The notes under the pieces: generated by a model
What the model was told of the DNA's origin: nothing
What the model saw: the letters and a program-made list of their open reading frames with translations, nothing else
Databases searched by the model: none
Program-made: the position numbers and the translations under genes
In this document: piece by piece, positions 61,272 through 64,000 of the stretch
Position numbering within the stretch: position 1 is the first letter of the stretch
Layout: the number at the start of each line of letters is the position of its first letter
DNA from: Alistipes sp.
GTDB taxonomy: Bacteria > Bacteroidota > Bacteroidia > Bacteroidales > Rikenellaceae
Assembly (NCBI GenBank): GCA_019422485.1
Contig: JAHZDG010000008.1
Coordinates: forward strand, 25,694-89,693
Direction of reading: 5' to 3'
Length of the DNA stretch: 64,000 nt

Positions 61272-63635
61272 TTATTCTTGTTTGATCGAGTGGGCGGGGT
61301 TTTCGGTGGCGCTGCGGTAGCTTTGCCAGGTGACGGTGACCAGGGTGATCAGCAGTACGATGCCTAAGGCCATTCCTAAAATCCAAAGGCTGAAAGGCGC
61401 CCGATAAGCGAAATTTTGTTGCCATTTTTGGAAAATGAGGTAGGCAATCGGAACGGAGGGAACGAAGCAGATCAGAACAATGGTTACGTACCGCCGGTTG
61501 AACATCTTCAGAATATCGGCTACCGTGGCTCCGAAGGTCTTACGCACGGCAATCTCTTTGCGGCGATATTGGGTTTCGAACAGGATGAGCCCGAACGCCC
61601 CCACCGAACAGATCAGAATGGCCAGCAGACTGAATGCGAAAATCAGGGTCGCTAATTTCTTTTCGGAGCGATAGCGTTGTTCGAGCTGATCGTTCAGAAA
61701 GGTGACTTTGATCACGTTGCGGGCGCTGGGATCGAAACTCAGTAACGTTTCTTCGATGTATCGGCGGGTCGATTCGAGTTGGGCCGGATTGACTTTGGCG
61801 TAGAGTTCGAGCAGCGGCCAGGAGACGGTATCCTGAAAGACATACAGGGCCATCGGTTCGATCGAATAGTAGAGCGATTTCAGGTTGAAGTCTTCGGTAA
61901 TGCCGACGATCTCTCCGGAGCCGCCGGTGGGATTGGCGATTCGGTCGCCAGTTTGGATGTCGAATTGCTCCCGGGCTGTACGGTTGAACAGAAAGGTGCC
62001 GTTGCGCTGGCGATCCAGTTCGCGGAAATCACGACCCTCGATGATGGGCAGGTTCATGAATGCTGGGAAATTGGGCGCTACCGGCAGAGCGGTGAATTGA
62101 ACCCGTTGGTTTTTATAGGGGACGGACCAGGTGGTCGATCCGGTGTTGGTTAGGCCGGTGAATGAAAAGGTGACGTCCGGAATGCTCGGGTTTTCTTTCA
62201 GTTTTTGGGCGATGACATCGCGTTGCTGGCTCATGCGGGCCGAAATCTGGGTGCTGAGGATGTTGTCGCAAGAGAGTCCGATGTCGTAGTTCCGCATGAA
62301 GGAGTATTGATGGTAGATCAGCGAAGCGACCATGATCAGCACCAGGGAGATGAGGTATTGGAATCCGATCAGGACCATGCGGAGTTGACGCCCTTGGACC
62401 GATAGCCCGAAGGATCCTTTGAGTGCGAGGGCGGTCGGGAAGGAGGTGCTGTAGAATGCGGGATAGAGTCCGGCGATCAAGCCGCTCAACAGGGCTACGA
62501 CGGACGTGAAACAGATCAGAATAACGTTATGAGTCGGATGGATGTCGGCAATCAGTAGAGTCGCCAAACGGGTGTTGGCCAACCCGGAGACGATGAGAAT
62601 GGACAGCCCTCCGGCCAGCAAGGCCAGAATCATGGCTTCGGCGATCTGTTCGAAACGCAGGGAGGCAAGGCTGCTGCCCAATACCTTTCGGGTGTTGATG
62701 TTGCGGATGCGTTTGGGGACCAGAGCCGTGGAGAAATTGACGAAATTGATGACGGCGATGGCCAGAATAAGCAGGGCAATGGCAATCAGGGCGTAATCCG
62801 TTGTCAGGTTCCCCAGGCTGCGGGTGCCGTTTGTGGGGGTGAAATAGTAGTCGTGCAAGTCGATGATGCGTACCGGACGGGGTTGCAGCGAGTCCGTATG
62901 GGGCCCCCATTCCGGGTAGCGGACGGAGAGCTGCTGTTCGACTTGTGCAGCCTGTTCGGGGGTGTCGATCTGGAGATAGAGCGTGTATAGAAGATGTTGG
63001 TTGCCCGGGATGACGTCGTCTTCCGCATTGCAGATGACGCCGTTGGGCAGCGAAGCGTTTTCGGGGATATCTTCGTAGATGCCGACCACTTGCAGGTAGC
63101 TGGCTTCAGATTCCGTGGACTGTATGCAGCCCAGTTGCTGGCCCACGGGCGATTCGTCTCCGAACAGGCGACGGGCGGTGCTTTGGGACAGCAGGGCGGC
63201 ATTCGGGGCGTGAAAGGCGGAAGGGTTTCCTTCGAGCCATTTTAATCCGAACAGTTCTGGCAGCGTGGAGGAGGCTAAAACGATCGATTCGGTGAGGGCT
63301 CCTTCGGAGCCTTTGCGGGGATCGAAAAACCCGGCCTGGTTGTCCCTCCGGTCCAGAAAGGCCGATTGACGGATTAACGGCGTGGACTGGCTGATTTCTT
63401 GCAACAGAAATTGAGACAGCGAGTTGCTGTAGGTCCTGGAGATGGGATTCCACAGATCAAGCTGGTAGATCGTTCCGGCGTTGGGATATCCTTTGTCGAA
63501 GGTCAGGTCGTAGCGAACCTGAGCCATGATGATCAGGAAGGAGACAAAAGCCACGCTCAATCCGATGAGATTGAGAAAGGTAGCCGCTTTGAACCGACTT
63601 AACGAGAGCAACAGGTATTTGAAGGTTGTTCGCAT
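61272..63635 (-). CDS. MacB-like ABC permease, copy 2
   Basis: 787 residues, same two-unit layout as copy 1. Its N-terminus has KAATFLNLIGLSVAFVSFLI. It carries the same contact loops, RRIRNINTRKVLGSS and YRRKEIAVRKTFGAT. The periplasmic domains differ far more from copy 1 than the membrane parts do, which suggests different binding partners. The gene ends 22 bp before copy 1 and starts 5 bp after the partial third permease. It probably forms a heterodimer or exchangeable pair with its paralogue; both would share the single ATPase. Confidence 0.9.
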   Translation of the reverse strand: MRTTFKYLLLSLSRFKAATFLNLIGLSVAFVSFLIIMAQVRYDLTFDKGYPNAGTIYQLDLWNPISRTYSNSLSQFLLQEISQSTPLIRQSAFLDRRDNQAGFFDPRKGSEGALTESIVLASSTLPELFGLKWLEGNPSAFHAPNAALLSQSTARRLFGDESPVGQQLGCIQSTESEASYLQVVGIYEDIPENASLPNGVICNAEDDVIPGNQHLLYTLYLQIDTPEQAAQVEQQLSVRYPEWGPHTDSLQPRPVRIIDLHDYYFTPTNGTRSLGNLTTDYALIAIALLILAIAVINFVNFSTALVPKRIRNINTRKVLGSSLASLRFEQIAEAMILALLAGGLSILIVSGLANTRLATLLIADIHPTHNVILICFTSVVALLSGLIAGLYPAFYSTSFPTALALKGSFGLSVQGRQLRMVLIGFQYLISLVLIMVASLIYHQYSFMRNYDIGLSCDNILSTQISARMSQQRDVIAQKLKENPSIPDVTFSFTGLTNTGSTTWSVPYKNQRVQFTALPVAPNFPAFMNLPIIEGRDFRELDRQRNGTFLFNRTAREQFDIQTGDRIANPTGGSGEIVGITEDFNLKSLYYSIEPMALYVFQDTVSWPLLELYAKVNPAQLESTRRYIEETLLSFDPSARNVIKVTFLNDQLEQRYRSEKKLATLIFAFSLLAILICSVGAFGLILFETQYRRKEIAVRKTFGATVADILKMFNRRYVTIVLICFVPSVPIAYLIFQKWQQNFAYRAPFSLWILGMALGIVLLITLVTVTWQSYRSATENPAHSIKQE
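61291..61364. repeat. Near-identical 74-bp block at the end of both ABC permeases (second copy)
   Basis: Partner of the block at 58908-58981, in the same orientation, 2.4 kb apart. Recombination between them would delete permease copy 1 or fuse the two genes in frame. Confidence 0.8.
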
Positions 63636-63640
63636 AGGGA

Positions 63641-64000
63641 CTATTCGGTTTTAAGAGCATTGACGGGGTTGTCGTTGGCAATGCGTCGGGTCAGCAGGAT
63701 GACGCAGGTGGAGATGATGCCCAGCACGATGATGCTTCCGAGCAGAAAGGTCGGCAGCGAGAGCGGTACCTTTTCGGCGAAGTTTTCAAGCCACATCTGG
63801 CCGGTGAAGAGGGTGCAGATACAACCCAGTACGGTGGCCGGCAGCGCGATCCACAGCACGTTCCGTACGACCATTCGGGTGATGAGCGAAGAGGTGGCTC
63901 CGTTGATCTTCCGGATGGCGATCTCTTTGCTGCGGCGCGAGGTTTCGTCCTGGATGCAACCGATCAGGCCGATCAGTGAGATCAGTAGCGTGATGCGGCA
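63641..64000 (-). CDS. MacB/FtsX-family permease, C-terminal part (cut by window edge)
   Basis: The last 119 residues of a third permease, open to the right edge. It shows the family contact loop RRSKEIAIRKINGAT followed by two more membrane helices and the ending RIANDNPVNALKTE. The loop sequence is less like copies 1 and 2 (SKEIAIRKINGA rather than RKEIAVRKTFGA), so it belongs to another subgroup. It lies 5 bp upstream of copy 2 on the same strand, so the cassette has at least three permeases per ATPase. The start is outside the window. Confidence 0.88.
   Translation of the reverse strand, partial: CRITLLISLIGLIGCIQDETSRRSKEIAIRKINGATSSLITRMVVRNVLWIALPATVLGCICTLFTGQMWLENFAEKVPLSLPTFLLGSIIVLGIISTCVILLTRRIANDNPVNALKTE

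Overview
The window comes from a member of the Bacteroidota, most likely order Bacteroidales. Many transcription units start with the Bacteroidota sigma-70 -7 box TAnnTTTG. At the tRNA-Val, SRP RNA and gdhA genes this box has a TTTG -33 element 19-20 bp upstream. Family-specific proteins (DUF4293, DUF4199, the Bacteroidota forms of Tgt, PurM and PurL, 8-TM MacB-like permeases) agree. The base composition is clearly above 50% G+C by eye, and with this gene set suggests a Rikenellaceae/Alistipes-like gut anaerobe. That placement is inference. The window reads as normal chromosome: no integrase, transposase, phage module or CRISPR array is visible.

Layout. 1-3.8 kb: end of aspS, tRNA-Val, a 0.9-kb gene-poor stretch with a possible broken ORF, then tgt overlapping an LptF/LptG-type permease. 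3.8-11.9 kb: mostly leftward genes: an eroded GH2 protein, malic enzyme-phosphotransacetylase fusion, an acetyltransferase, a ROK regulator and fabD, plus one rightward solo HsdR-N protein. 12-27.1 kb: a long rightward housekeeping run, plsC-parE-parC-aroK-DUF3298 lipoprotein-purL-murI-ftsK-lolA (phospholipid, topoisomerase IV, shikimate, purine, peptidoglycan, division, lipoprotein sorting). 27.2-30.2 kb: leftward operon tsaC-like/DUF4199/GT2/DUF4293 and the SRP RNA gene. 30.3-35.4 kb: an unidentified lipoprotein and mltG (rightward), then a leftward SDR/VanX-like/zinc-peptidase group. 35.5-39 kb: LolE-like permease, menaquinone methyltransferase, two small envelope proteins and a 74-residue Ala-rich lipoprotein. 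39-42 kb: purM and a divergent helical-repeat protein.

42-54 kb has a saccharolytic flavour: a URO-D-family protein, a decayed DUF1080 remnant, a DUF5703/GH95-like lipoprotein, a heparinase II/III-like lyase and a five-bladed-propeller glycosidase. These are interleaved with cysK, typA and aroB. 54-58 kb: gdhA, then a rhaM-guaD-NCS2 permease operon for sugar epimerisation and purine salvage. 58.1-64 kb: a leftward MacB-like ABC cassette of one ATPase and three tandem permeases, the third cut by the window edge.

Functionally, the window joins envelope building (plsC, murI, mltG, lolA, LolE-like, LptF/G-like, lipoproteins), DNA segregation (parE, parC, ftsK), purine synthesis and salvage (purL, purM, guaD, permease) and glycan breakdown. 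The most novel items are a GH2 protein that has lost both catalytic carboxylates, a frameshifted DUF1080 fossil next to a working promoter, a tiny secreted Ala-rich lipoprotein with in-frame 15-bp repeats and a C-terminal lysine, and the ABC permease duplication with a near-identical terminal block. I did not find a clearly new multi-gene system here.
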